Made by a program: the position numbers and the translations under genes. A DNA stretch of 57,500 nucleotides from Prorocentrum cordatum (Eukaryota; Sar; Dinophyceae; Prorocentrales; Prorocentraceae), in NCBI GenBank assembly GCA_963575745.1, contig CAUYUJ010003047.1:143814-201313 (forward strand), written 5' to 3'. Under the pieces are notes generated by a model that worked only from the letters and a program-made list of their open reading frames with translations, did no database searches and was not told the DNA's origin. Below are positions 9,448 to 19,021 of this stretch, piece by piece (positions within the stretch are counted from its first letter, which is position 1; every line of letters starts with the position of its first letter).

Positions 9448-11035
9448 ACGTCTTTGCTCGTCTAAAGGCGTTCCGATTTGTAAGATGAGAACGATCGTCG
9501 CGAGGAAACCCAACCTGACAAGAACGGCGGAACGCCAAGTTATCCAGAACGTCTGGTTGAACATGCGAAGCGTCGTCGTCGTCGTCGTCCTCGTCGCGTC
9601 GTCGTCGTCGTCGTCGTAGTTGTCGTCGTCGTCGTCGTCGTTTTCGGCGCCGTCGTTGGGATCCATGTTCGTGGGGATCCATGACATCCCCGCAGAGTCT
9701 GCGGGGATGTCATGGAACGCTCGAAAGGCCTCCGCGGGGCTCCATCGGGCGCCGGCGGCTTTGCGGGGCTGTCCTGGCACTCTCGTGGAGCCTCCACTGG
9801 GCCCCATCGGGCGCCGCTGATGCTGCCGGTGTAGCCTCAGCGAGGCCCCATCGGGGGCCGCGGGCGCGGCCGGACAACTTTGACTCCTTGTTGGTTTTGT
9901 CTGCAGGCTCTGGGGGGCTGTACTAGAAAGCTCGTGGAGTCCCCGCTGGGCCACATCGGGGGCCGCAGGCGCCGCCGGCGTAGTCTCGGTGAGGCACCAT
10001 GTCGACTACACGCAAGAGTGAACCTGGGTAAGAGTGACCTTTGGTGACCGGCCTTGTGGAGGCCGCGGGGGGACCAAACACAAGCGCGCAAGACGCTGAT
10101 ATCGCATCGCGCTCGGCGATCGGGGGGTCCCATTGGGCCCGCACCGAAGGTCACTCCGGCGAAGGGTCCCTCTCACGTGCAGTCGACCATGGGAGCCCGC
10201 GGACGCGGCCAGACACATTTGCCATCCTTATTGGTTTTGTCCGGAGGCTCGGCGGAGCTGTCCTGGGGCGCTCGTGGAATTTCTGCTGGGCCCCATCGGG
10301 GGCCGCAGACGCCGCCGGGGTAGCCTCGGCGAGGCCCCATCGATGCAGGGACCGCGGGCGCGACCGGACACATTTGAAATCCGCGTCGGTTTTGTATGGG
10401 GCTCTGCGGGAGCCCGCTTGGGACCGTCCAGGGGCTGGCTCGGGGGGCCCTTGAAGCTCTATGGGCCTGCCTTAGGGCTCTATTGGGGCCGCCTGCCTCG
10501 GTCTGGCGCCATCATTGAGGTCCCGGGAGGCTGTTATGGGGCTCCTGGGGCCTGCTGTGAGGGGGCCGAAGCCGTGCGGGAGCCCACTTGGGACCGTCCC
10601 GCGGCTGTCTCGGGGGGGCCGTGGGGCTCCATGGGCCCGTCTTAGGGCTCTCTTGGGGCGTCTGTGGGCCGTTTGGGCCGTCCAGGAAGCTATGGTTGAG
10701 GCGTCTCGGGCGAGATTGACATCACTTCGGAACTCCCAGGAGCCGTTTAGAGCTGCTCCGGGCCGTCTGGAGCGTCTCCGGGCCCGAATTGGAGAGAACC
10801 TGGAAACCTTGAAGGCACCACGAACACGCACGATTTTTGGCCAATCGGGCCGTCATGGGGGTGCTCGGTGGCCGTCTCGGAGGTCTCTTTCTGGTCCTGG
10901 GGCCCTCCGGGAAGTCTCGGGGGCAGCGTGGGGCCTTGGGTGGGACTCTTCGTCAGGCTTTCTGGCGCTCTCTTGAGCGTGGCCGTCTGGGGTGGTCGAG
11001 CGCCGTCGCGGGAGCGCCGGCGACCGTCGAGGCCC
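9448..11035 (+). repeat. Long duplicated segment, copy 2
   Basis: Partner of 2,069-3,975. It differs by containing an inverted-repeat element (10,032-10,156) absent from copy 1, a GTC microsatellite at 9,565-9,655 and a local palindrome around GGATGTCATGGATCC-like arms at 9,670-9,715. TCTTGG-type arrays occupy 10,390-10,690 and 10,850-11,035. Confidence 0.85.
10032..10156. mobile_element. 125-bp inverted-repeat element
   Basis: GAGTGACCTTTGGT at 10,032-10,045 is the inverted partner of ACCGAAGGTCACTC at 10,143-10,156 (13 of 14). The related sequence at 17,930-18,080 shares the left end and about 100 bp of the interior. MITE-like, no coding frame. Confidence 0.65.
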
Positions 11036-11080
11036 GTCCGTCGGGCGCGGGGAGCCGCCCCGAGCCACTCAGTCTGAACT

Positions 11081-11133
11081 CGCAGGCGCTGATCCCGGTA
11101 TTGCAGTATAGACGTATGCGAACCCGTGGAATT
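11081..11133 (-). pseudogene. PPR-type fragment, right half of a split module
   Basis: Minus-strand translation gives RIRLYCNTGISACEF, the start of a PPR unit, preceded by the hairpin arm ATTCCACGGG. The partner arm lies 390 bp away at 11,524-11,533 beyond an inserted element. Confidence 0.5.
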
Positions 11134-11523
11134 CGCCGACCCAACAGGCCAGAGGCGTGCTAAGACCTCCGGTAACTACTTAACAATAGTTCCAGTTCGC
11201 GCGCGCGGGGCGGCCCCTGGGGGCCCCCGACGAAAAATACCCCGGCCGATCCCCGGCCGGGTCCCGGGCGATCCCCAGGGGGGAGGCTATTTTTCGCCAC
11301 CCCTCACGAGGATCGTGGCCTCCGAGGGGGTGGCTGCAATCGACTACCCCCCCTCCCGCCCCAAGGGGCCCCCAAGAGCCCCCTAAGAGGCCCCAGGGGA
11401 GCCCAAGACGCCGCCAAGGAGCCCCAAGACGCACCCAAGAAGCCCCCAAGAAGCCCCCAAGTCGGCCCCAAGAGGCCCCCAATAGCGCTCCAGGGCCGGC
11501 GGAATGAGCGAAGCGATTAAATG
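11134..11523 (-). mobile_element. Array-bodied insertion element, copy 1 (390 bp)
   Basis: On the minus strand it starts CATTTAATCGC and ends GGGTCGGCG. Contents in order: about 150 bp of TCTTGG-type array, an unrelated GC-rich middle, a CATTTTTCGTCGGGGG-like block (ATTTTTCGTCGGGGG), a CCCCGCGCGCGC tract, TATTGTTAAGTAGTTACCGG, and CCTCTGGCCTGTTGGG. The last ~110 bp and both termini match the element at 29,308-29,770. It splits a PPR-associated hairpin module whose uninterrupted form is at 8,860-9,000. Flanks share AAT (AATT at 11,130 and AATC at 11,524). No coding frame. Confidence 0.65.
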
Positions 11524-11620
11524 AATCCACGGTGTGCTGAACTTGGGACTCGCACACCGTGGGTGAACAGCTCGTCGAAGTTGAACAGCTCGGGTGTCTC
11601 TGGGGCCGTGTCGGGGGAAT
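11524..11620 (-). pseudogene. PPR-associated module, left half of split copy
   Basis: Minus-strand translation reads PELFNFDELFTHGVR, then a hairpin CCACGGTGTGC with partner GCACACCGTGG (loop 14 nt, 11,526-11,561), matching the complete module at 8.9 kb. Confidence 0.5.
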
Positions 11621-11742
11621 GCTGGGTCCTCCTGCGAGCGTCTCTGGGGCGTCTTGAACGTGTCTTGAAGGCCTCTGCAGTGGAATCTGGGAGTCTGGGG
11701 GGAGCTGGCGGGCCAGTTCTTGGACCCCCCCAGAAATCTCCG

Positions 11743-11770
11743 TGAGCGAGATGCCGCGGCATCTCGCTCA
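11743..11770. repeat. 28-bp perfect palindrome
   Basis: TGAGCGAGATGCCG joined directly to CGGCATCTCGCTCA. The arm resembles the coding sequence of the PPR phrase LSEM, so it may be an inverted junction of two PPR-derived pieces. Confidence 0.9.
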
Positions 11771-12235
11771 ACTTGATTTTTGGAAGCTGTCGAAGGCTAG
11801 CGGGCTATTGCTGGGGCCTGCGTCGTGCCCCTTTGGGCCAATGTGGGAATCTGGTTGGGTGCTCTTGGGAATCTCTGGAGGGTTTCGGGACGGTCTTTCG
11901 GGCACCCGACATGCCCGTGCTCTGGGTCGACTTTTGGATCGGGCGCCTGGGACCGATCCACCTTGGGGCGCTACCAATGGACCAGCCTGAGACTGGGTAA
12001 CTGCCTTGAGTTGAGATGGCCTTAAGTCGGCTTTCTTGAACCGTGGCGGTTACTGTTGGGCTGTGAAGCCGCTCAGGGCTCCCCTCAAAGCCCCCAGAGG
12101 GCCCCGAGGGCACCGAGCTGCAAGCGTGAACAAAAACGCTGAGTTTTTGATCATCGCGCCAGGCCCGTGCGCGAGTATCAACAACACTTGTTTTTCGCCG
12201 ACAATATATTCAGTGCGAAATGTATGGTTCGTGTT

Positions 12236-12272
12236 CCTCCTCCTCCTCCTCCTCCTCCTCCTCCTCCTCCTC
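12236..12272. repeat. CTC microsatellite
   Basis: Short uninterrupted CTC run. Confidence 0.95.
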
Positions 12273-12499
12273 CCATATTCTCCTCCACATGCCACATGTC
12301 AGGCTATGGCGGAGGAGGGCCCTACGAGCCGAGGCTGCGGATCTTGAAACAGAGAGAGCGTACCACGGCCTGGGAGCCAGAGGAGCCTCTTGAAGGTGCC
12401 TCGGGCAGTTGAGAGTGGTCCACGGCCAGGTGTGGAGTCTGGGGCTTGGTGTGGGGCCTGCGGGGCCAGGGGAAGGTCCTCCTTCTCGCCCCTGCTGGG

Positions 12500-12655
12500 G
12501 TGCCTGGGGTGATGGTCTGAGGGCTTCCTGCTCCAGGGCTGGAGGGGTGTACACGATCCCAAGGTTCTTGAGGTGGTCTGGGACAGGTCGGAGTCGGAGT
12601 AGTCTATAGGGCCTGGTGTGGGGTCTGTGGTTTGCTTTGGGGCTTCTGGGTCCAG
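12500..12655 (+). repeat. ~150-bp interspersed repeat, copy 2
   Basis: Matches 9,165-9,312; flanking 12,400-13,200 is further built from related phrases (GGTGTGGGGTCTGGGGC, GTGGTCTGGGACAGGTCGGA). Confidence 0.8.
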
Positions 12656-13525
12656 GGAATGTCCCCCCTGTCACCCCTACCTGGGTGCCTGGGGTGGAGG
12701 TCTGAGGGCGGCGTGCATCCAAAGCAAGCGCGACGAAACCGTGGCAGAACAGCTCGTTGAACCTGAACAGCTTCGCGAAGCTGCGGGTCTTCAAGGGCTC
12801 TGAGGGCTTAGAGGTCCAGAACACGCATGTGAGGCTCTCGAAAAAGGCAGGGGGAGCTCAGAGTGGTCCAGGGTTTGGGCTGGGGTCTGGGGCGCAGTGC
12901 GCCTGGGGTTCGGCAGGATGCTCTTGAGAGGGTCTGAGGCAGCTCAGAGTGGTCTAGGGCATGGGGTGGTGTGTGCGGCACGCTAGAGTGGTCGGAGTGG
13001 TGTGGGCGCCAGGGTGGGGTCTGGAGCGTGATGCGGCTGTGGAGCGACACGAGAAGGTTGAGAAGATCTGGAATGTGTCAGAGTGTCTAGGGGTCGGGGT
13101 GGGACGTGGGACTTGGTCTGGGGCTTGCAAGCGCATGGAAAGGCCCCCCCCCTTGTCATCAATACTGCGAGGCCTGGGTAACACGAGTATCTGAGACCAT
13201 GAGAGCATGCCGCGGCCGCGGCCGACAAGAAGCTCCCGAGAGGGTCTCGGGACGCTCAGAATGGTCCGAGGCCTGGGGTGGGGTTGAGCAACTTCTGGCG
13301 TCATGGGAAGGTCCTTCTGGAGCCGTTGGTGGGCGTCCTGGAGGCTATCTGGGAGGCCGTCGGGGGGCGAGAGGGCTCGGTGTGGGGTACGGGGCTCGGT
13401 TCAGACCTTGCAGGACGCCGTCTCGGGGCGATGCGGGCGTCGTGGAGCCGTCGGCGAGCGCCCAGGGGCCCTCTGGGGCCGTCGGGGAGCGTCCTGGAGG
13501 CTTTCTGGGGGGCCGTCTCTTGCCG

Positions 13526-13641
13526 TCGCTCGGACGTCCATTTCCTGTGCATTTGTCGGTTTCGTGCGTGTTTTTTTGCTCGATGGTCCAGGATGGTCCT
13601 CGATGGTTCCCGCCGAGAAAAAAATGCACACGTCCGAGCGA
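13526..13641. mobile_element. MITE-like element, 116 bp, copy 1 of 3
   Basis: Terminal inverted repeats TCGCTCGGACGT (13,526-13,537) and ACGTCCGAGCGA (13,630-13,641) are exact. The interior holds GATGGTCCAGGATGGTCCTC and GCCGAGAAAAAAATGC. Copies at 37,916-38,035 and 52,580-52,697 keep the length (116-120 bp), the interior and the ends. Confidence 0.8.
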
Positions 13642-13807
13642 TGCCAAGGTCCTGGGCCGAGCTGGGAGCCCGGGAGCCGCGCGGGGGGCCCGCCCCGGGG
13701 CGTGCCTTTTGGCGTGCGGGGGCGGTGGTCTCCGCACGCCCCGCGGGCTCTCGGGGCATCCCGGTGCGGGCGTTCGATTCAAATATCGGCGGTGGACAAA
13801 CCTCCCT

Positions 13808-14251
13808 TTAAGTGAACCTCCCCCCAGTGAAAGCGGCCTGGGACCGAAACCGACGGACCTGGACCCGCAAACATGACGGCCGCGACGCCCTCTCGCGAAC
13901 CGAAAGCGGCCAATTCCTGAATCGACGTGTCAGGGTAGGAGGTCTGTCCACCCCCGGAGAAAGGCTCTCCTCGCACGCGCTGCGGCTAGAATTTGTAGTA
14001 CAGGTGATGTTGGGCTCCAGCTTCGCCTCCCGCATCTCGCTCAGTACCGACAGTGCGTGCTGCCACTGCCCGCCTTTTCGGCATGCGCTGGCCGTCGCAA
14101 TGTAGTGGCTTGGGTTGAGTTGCGCACCAAATTGAATTCCTTCGCGGAGCAACCGCAGTGCTGCGCTCCATTGCTTTGTCCGATCGCAGTTCTTGATCGA
14201 CGCTTCGAGGGAACTAGCGCCTTCTCGAGACCATCGACCGATGTCCAGCAT
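13808..14251 (-). CDS. PPR-type protein fragment, retroposed
   Basis: Minus-strand frame from ATG at 14,251 (first residues MLDIGRWSREG). Residues about 12-45 resemble a degenerate PPR unit (CDRTKQWSAALRLLREG), followed by a better one (YIATASACRKGGQWQHALSV, LLSEMREAKLE-type helix, EPNI) and the start of a third (NSSRSACEE). PPR proteins bind organellar RNA. The frame runs on to 13,808 with no further PPR likeness, so the 3' part is probably flank. Three spliced-leader copies in a row lie 30 bp upstream (14,282-14,335) on the same strand, so the gene came in as processed cDNA. With two to three units it is shorter than usual PPR proteins and may be a 5' fragment; the frame around the third unit carries an extra residue. 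Confidence 0.55.
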   Translation of the reverse strand: MLDIGRWSREGASSLEASIKNCDRTKQWSAALRLLREGIQFGAQLNPSHYIATASACRKGGQWQHALSVLSEMREAKLEPNITCTTNSSRSACEESLSPGVDRPPTLTRRFRNWPLSVRERASRPSCLRVQVRRFRSQAAFTGGRFT

Positions 14252-14281
14252 CCGAAACTCCGACAAGACAACGCATCCCGG

Positions 14282-14335
14282 CTTGAGCCAAAGAAGACCT
14301 TGGATCAGAATGCCTTGAGCCAGAATGGCTACTGT
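14282..14335 (-). other. Three contiguous relict spliced leaders
   Basis: On the minus strand: ACAGTAGCCATTCTGGCTCA-AG (14,314-14,335, nearly full length), GCATTCTGATCCAAG (14,299-14,313) and GTCTTCTTTGGCTCAAG (14,282-14,298), end to end without spacer. Each ends in CAAG, the leader's 3' end. This is the pattern expected from repeated rounds of trans-splicing and retroposition. Confidence 0.85.
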
Positions 14336-14399
14336 TGGTTGGTTGGTTGGCTGGTCCGTCGGCGGGTCGCCCAGCCGCCCAACACGCGCATACGCCCAG

Positions 14400-14505
14400 C
14401 CGCCCTCCCGCGCGCGCGTGCCTGCCCGTCCGCCCGCCTACCCGCCCGCCCGCGCGCCCGCCCGCCCGCCCGCTCGCCGCCCGCCCGCCCGCACGCCCCC
14501 GCGGG
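14400..14505. repeat. CCCG/CCCGC tandem repeat
   Basis: Runs of CCGCCCGCCCGC with GCGC interruptions. Confidence 0.85.
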
Positions 14506-14519
14506 GATGCACGCCCGCC

Positions 14520-14760
14520 ACGAGGACAGCGGCGGCGACGAGGACGACGACGACGATGACGGTGACGACAACGACGATGACAACAACGACGAAGACGACG
14601 ACGACGAAGAAAACGACGACGCCGACGAAGACAAGAACGACGACGACCACGACGACGACGACGAAGACGACGACGACGACGAAGACGAGAACGACGACGA
14701 CGACGACGACGGCGACGACGACGAGGAAAAGGAAGACGACGACGAAAACTACGATGAGGA
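14520..14760. repeat. GAC trinucleotide microsatellite
   Basis: About 240 bp of GAC/GAT/GAA triplets, translating as poly-Asp/Glu on plus and poly-Val on minus. Treated as simple repeat. Confidence 0.9.
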
Positions 14761-14769
14761 CCGCCATAG

Positions 14770-15870
14770 ACTACCCAAGACGGCCTCAGAGACGGCCCCG
14801 GAGGCCCCCAGGACCGCCGCACGAGATCCCCAAGACGGCTCCAAGAGGGCCTCCAAGACAGCCAAGATGGTCTCCAAGACGGACAACATTGCCCCAAGAT
14901 TGCCCCAAGAGAGCCCAAGATGGCCTCAAGATGTCTCAAAGACGGCCCAAGATGCATCCAAGACGGCCTAAGATGGCCAAGATAGCCCAAAACGGCCCAA
15001 GAAGCGCCCACGCCCCAAGAGGCATCCAAGACGGCCCAAGAGGCCTCCAAGAGGACCTCCAGGAATGCCCGAAGAGGCCAAAACCATATATTCGCTGTAG
15101 GGTTCGCCATATTTGGCCATTTGCTTCTTTTCGCCCTTCCGGCAGCCCAAGACGGCCCAAGACGGCCCCCAAGATCGGCCCAAGATCGCCCGAGAAACCT
15201 CCAAGATAACCCCTTGAAGGCCCAAGAGGTCAAGACGGCCCCATGAGGGCCCCAAGACGGCCCCAAGCGGGCGTCCAAGAAGGCCGAGATGGCCTCCAAG
15301 ACGGTCAATATTGCCCCAAGAGAACACACAATAACACCGCACTATGTCTCCAAGCCGGCCCAAGATGCATCCAAGACGGCCTAAGATGGCCCCAAGATGG
15401 CCCAAGACGGCCCAAGAAGCGCCCAAGAAGCATCCAAGACGGCCCAAGAGGCATCCAATAGGACCGCCAGCAGGCCCGAAGAGGCCCAAATCCTGTAATT
15501 CCTGATAGGTTTTGCCATATTTGGGCATGTGCTTCTTGCCGGACTTCAGAAAGCCAATATCGCCCCAAGCTCGCCCGAGAAGCCTCCAAGATGGCCCCAT
15601 GACGGCCCAAGAGGCCAAGACGGCCCCACGAGGGCACAAAGGCGGCCCAAAAAACCTCCAAGACGCCCAAGATGGGCTCCAAGACGGCCCTGAACCGCCC
15701 CAAGAGGGCCCCCCGTCGGTTCAGAGAGGCCCCCAAGACGGCCTCTGACGGCGTCAGACAGGCCAGGATTGCCCCAAGACGGCCAAAGAGGCCCTCAAGA
15801 GACTCAAAGAAGCGTCCAGAGGCCTCCAAGAAGCCCCCCTGAGAGCTCCCAGGAGGCCCCAAGAGTGCCC
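14770..15870 (-). repeat. CCAAGA-orientation array with ~420-bp tandem duplication
   Basis: Same repeat as the TCTTGG arrays but on the minus strand. About 14,870-15,290 is repeated at 15,292-15,700: shared phrases CATTGCCCCAAGA, AAGATGCATCCAAGACGG, GAAGCGCCCA, and an island CCATATTTGG flanked by TGCTTCTT. Islands at 15,065-15,135 and 15,475-15,545 lack the array motif. Confidence 0.8.
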
Positions 15871-16030
15871 TGCGAGGCAAGAGACCACCACCTCCTCCTC
15901 AGATGCCCCCGAGAGCCCTCCAAGAGGCCCTTGAGACGCATTCCAGGATGCCCTCATATGCGCCCCCGAGGCTCCCGACCCATAGGCCAGGGACGGTGGC
16001 GCGACTCTGGACGAATGGACTGACATGGGG

Positions 16031-16398
16031 GCCGGCGGAATGCCGCAAGCCGTTTGAATTGTTTGAGGGGACCTCTTCTGCATCAAAGAGGTGTGTCCCC
16101 GATTCTTGGCAGAAGCCCTTGCCTTGACAGTCGATTGAACGAACCACCCGCTCTGTATCACTAGCTGGCTCACTGGACGCTTGCAGCAGCGCCCAGCATT
16201 TCTCGATGTTCTTGTTCTCACTCTCCGCCTCTGCCTAACCCACCGTTGCAGACGCGCCTCCGGATCCAATCGAATTCTGCCACCAAGCCTCCTCCAAGCC
16301 ACCTCTTGCCCTCTGGGCGGCATGAACATAAACTTCCGCAGGTCCTCGCTGACTTTCTCGGGTCGGCGCGGTCCTCGCTGCCGGAGGATCCGCTACGG
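16031..16398 (-). CDS. Coding-like segment, unknown protein (frame change inside)
   Basis: On the minus strand from about 16,398 the frame reads RILRQRGPRRPEKVSEDLRK and on through MPPRGQEVAWRRLGG to RLQRWVRQ near 16,236. The sequence then stays coding-like in another frame from 16,234: AEAESENKNIEKCWALLQ, TERVVRSIDCQGKG, HLFDAEEVPSNNSNGLRHSA, to about 16,031. A TTAG|G acceptor-like site stands at the switch and CAT|GTCAGT is donor-like at the end. The joint may be a single-base frameshift (pseudogene) or a splice site, though no room for a normal intron is seen. Composition differs sharply from the neighbouring arrays. Function unknown; Cys pairs CW and DCQGKGFC noted. Confidence 0.45.
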
Positions 16399-16581
16399 GG
16401 GGAGCCGACTCCAACCCAGGACATCCGCGCGGACCTCCAACAAAACGCTATGCATACGCCTTTTTGTTGTGCACCCCGGTTCAGGACGCGTCCGGAAAGA
16501 CGGCGAATGGCCCAGCGGCAAGCCGAAGCAGCAGCACACGAATACCACAGAAACTCTCGTCGTGCGACATGCTGTGGCAAA

Positions 16582-16971
16582 TTATGCGTCGATCGTGGAT
16601 TGCCCCCAGGTGCCCCAGGGCTTCCGTGGGACCCCGGGCCGCTCCGCTGATGAGAAGCTTCTGCGGGGCACCTGCCGGCAGGGCGGTTTCTGCTCCGACG
16701 TGCCTGCCGCGGGCGCCGCGAGGCGCACCGCACGCCGCTCGGGCTCCTGCACGTAGCCGCCCAGCTGCTGGATCGCCTCGGCTGGAGAGCCCGCCCCGTC
16801 CCCTCTCCCCCGACGGCGGCGCAGGCGCCGCGGGGGGGTGTCGAGGGGGGACGCAGCAGACAAGAGGGGCCAAAAGTCGCTGATTCTGGTCCAGGGCAAT
16901 TTTCGAGAAGAGGGAGGGTGAATCATGGCAAGGGCCAGAAGCATGGTTAGGCGCGCACAGATTGAGAACAT
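16582..16971 (-). CDS. Hypothetical protein, 129 codons
   Basis: Minus-strand frame from ATG at 16,971 to a stop at 16,582. The N-terminus has a short hydrophobic stretch (ARLTMLLALAMI), possibly a signal or transit region, followed by WTRISDFWPLLSAASP, an Arg-rich stretch and the phrase AEAIQQLGGYVQEPERRAV. It lies just upstream of, and on the same strand as, the coding-like segment ending at 16,031, so both may belong to one split gene. Overlapping frames are also open, which weakens the call. Confidence 0.3.
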   Translation of the reverse strand: MFSICARLTMLLALAMIHPPSSRKLPWTRISDFWPLLSAASPLDTPPRRLRRRRGRGDGAGSPAEAIQQLGGYVQEPERRAVRLAAPAAGTSEQKPPCRQVPRRSFSSAERPGVPRKPWGTWGQSTIDA

Positions 16972-17417
16972 GCTGCGAGAAAGGCTGCAGGGTCGACCGA
17001 CTCGCTGCGGCGAGCGTGAACCGACGACGGACGGACTAGTCTGCGGAGTCTACTCGCCCTAGCTCGCAAGGGGCCAAGAATCCCACCATCGACGCGCGAG
17101 TTTACAGCTCACGTCTCGTGTTCTTTCGTCGTTCGGCGATCCGCTTCTCAATGATAGAGAAAAACAGGGGGAGCGGAACTTCTGCAGCTCCTCACCGCTC
17201 GTGGGCCACGAGGTTACCAGACAGACGCAAGGCTAATTAGCACAGGCGCCGAGATCTCTCACAGCGCGATCGAGCGCACTTGTTCCCATACGGGCCCGCC
17301 CTCGTGCCAAACAAGCAGCTCATGCCCTGTTCCAAGGTCCGCCCCCGCGAGCGGGCAAGCCGAACAAACGCCTCGATACACGCCTATTATGCTCATCCTG
17401 CTCCTGGTCCTCCTCGT
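16972..17417. other. No gene recognised
   Basis: Unique-looking sequence of mixed composition without a convincing frame, RNA gene or repeat. Confidence 0.5.
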
Positions 17418-17601
17418 TACTCCAGATGTCGTAATAAAAGGGAGGGGGTCTGGACCCTCCTAGACAAGCCATTTCAGACCTCCCCCTGTGGGAGAACCCT
17501 ACAAAACATCGTCCCCAGACCCCCAAGGCCCTCCAAGATAGCCTGGAAGAGACCCCCCCCCGAAATGAGACCCCCCTCCCTTTGTTACGAAATCTGGAGT
17601 A
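17418..17601. mobile_element. 184-bp inverted-repeat element
   Basis: TACTCCAGAT at 17,418-17,427 and ATCTGGAGTA at 17,592-17,601 are exact inverted repeats; pairing continues inward with few mismatches (TCGTAATAAAAGGGAGGGGG against CCCCCCTCCCTTTGTTACGA) to about 35 bp. No coding capacity; MITE-like, single copy in this window. Confidence 0.75.
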
Positions 17602-17929
17602 TCCTTCTGTGCTCCACTTCCCTCCCCTCCCCATCCCCTGAGAGGCAACTATCGGGGAGGGGAATGGTACAGGTGGGAACGCATCGACCTGGCATCGACG
17701 GCGGTACATCGCCGATGGATCGGCGACAGGCCCCCGATAGCACATGCGCACTCTCCTGGGCGAAAAAGGGCCATCGGGCCCCTGTGGACGACGAATGGGC
17801 GATTGGAGGTCGATGCACCCCCCCCTTCAGGTCTACCCCCCCCTATCGCTGCCCCTGATCCGACTCCTCCCCTTTGCCCACCTCATCTTCCGCATCCTGC
17901 TCCTCGATCGACGGCACTGCCACCATCGG

Positions 17930-18080
17930 ATACGCGCAAGAGTGACCCTGGGTAAGAGTGACCTTTGGTGCGCGGCTTTTTGGGGGCCGCGGGGTGACCA
18001 AGAACAGGCGCGCAAGGCGCCACCAGCGCATCCATCTTGGCGATCGGGGAACCCCAATGTGCCCGAGTCGTCACCACGGC
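17930..18080 (+). repeat. Relative of the 10,032 inverted-repeat element
   Basis: Shares CGCAAGAGTGA, GGGTAAGAGTGACCTTTGGT, GGCCGCGGGG and GCGCGCAAG with 10,010-10,150; right terminus is eroded. Confidence 0.7.
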
Positions 18081-18397
18081 GGCTGCCGTGCACGTGGCGC
18101 GTCCGGGTGGCGGGGCGCCCCTGCGCGCGGTGGCCACGCCTCTTGGCCGGGCCCGCAGCCGCGGCGGCGCTGCCCGCGCTGCCCGCTGCTGAGGCAGGGG
18201 CGGCGCGCGAGGCAGCCGCGCGGCGGCCTGGTTGCCGCCCGCGGCCGTGGCCGGCGAGGGCCTGGGCCCCGGCACGGCCTCGGCGGTGTCTGGGCGCGCG
18301 GCCGCCGCTGCGGGCGCTAGGAGGCAACTACTGGGAGGCTTTCGTCGGGAGGATGACCAAGGATGAAGCCCCATTGGGGGGCTGTTGCGCCGGAGTG

Positions 18398-18482
18398 GGC
18401 CTCGGATCAAGCTGGACTGCGCTGGATTGAGCGGGAGTAAGCCGGATTCAGCGGGACTGAGCGGGATCAAGCCCGATTTCGC
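18398..18482 (+). repeat. ~17-bp degenerate tandem repeat
   Basis: Variants of GGATTGAGCGGGA and GGATCAAGC alternate five to six times. Confidence 0.65.
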
Positions 18483-18947
18483 ACCAGGGCCAAATCAGAA
18501 TTTGACCTCCCAGGAGTTGCATCCGAACGGGCGGGCCCGGGCCCGGCGCGCAGGCGCAGGGAGCTCGATGGCGCTCCGGGCCTCCTGCCAAGCGCCGGCT
18601 TCGAGATCGTGGGCGCGGGTCTCGTGGTGCTATAGCCCTCGACGGCGTCGTGCTCGCCCGCGGATGCCGAGACCGTCGTGGGCCTTCCTGCCCTTCGCCC
18701 TTTGGCGGGGGGGCGGCCGTGCTGGCAGGCCTGAGGCACGAGATCTCTCCGCAGCTCTGTTCCCAGGGCGTCTCGGAGGCATGCTTCTCCCTCGGGCAGC
18801 GGCTCGGGTGTCCCAAAGGCGCGTGGCTGCTGGAGAACGCATGGCCGCGCCTCTCGCCGACCCGTCCCCCGACGTCCTGCCCCCTCTCTCTCTCTCTCTC
18901 TCTCCTCTGTTTGATCGGATTCGTTCCCCTTGGCCTCCTCCACGCAT

Positions 18948-18949
<2 letters not shown>

Positions 18950-18978
<29 letters not shown>

Positions 18979-18983
18979 CCTCC

Positions 18984-19021
<38 letters not shown>

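Noticed and set aside
11134-11523. Calling the insertion an intron
   Set aside because: Its ends (CATT and GGCG) are not splice-like and the host module is itself a fragment; mobile element is the simpler reading.
12005-12020. GCCATCTCAACTCAAG (minus) as a leader relict
   Set aside because: 12 of 16 match but the four mismatches include the central TGG, there is no 5' extension and no coding frame downstream.
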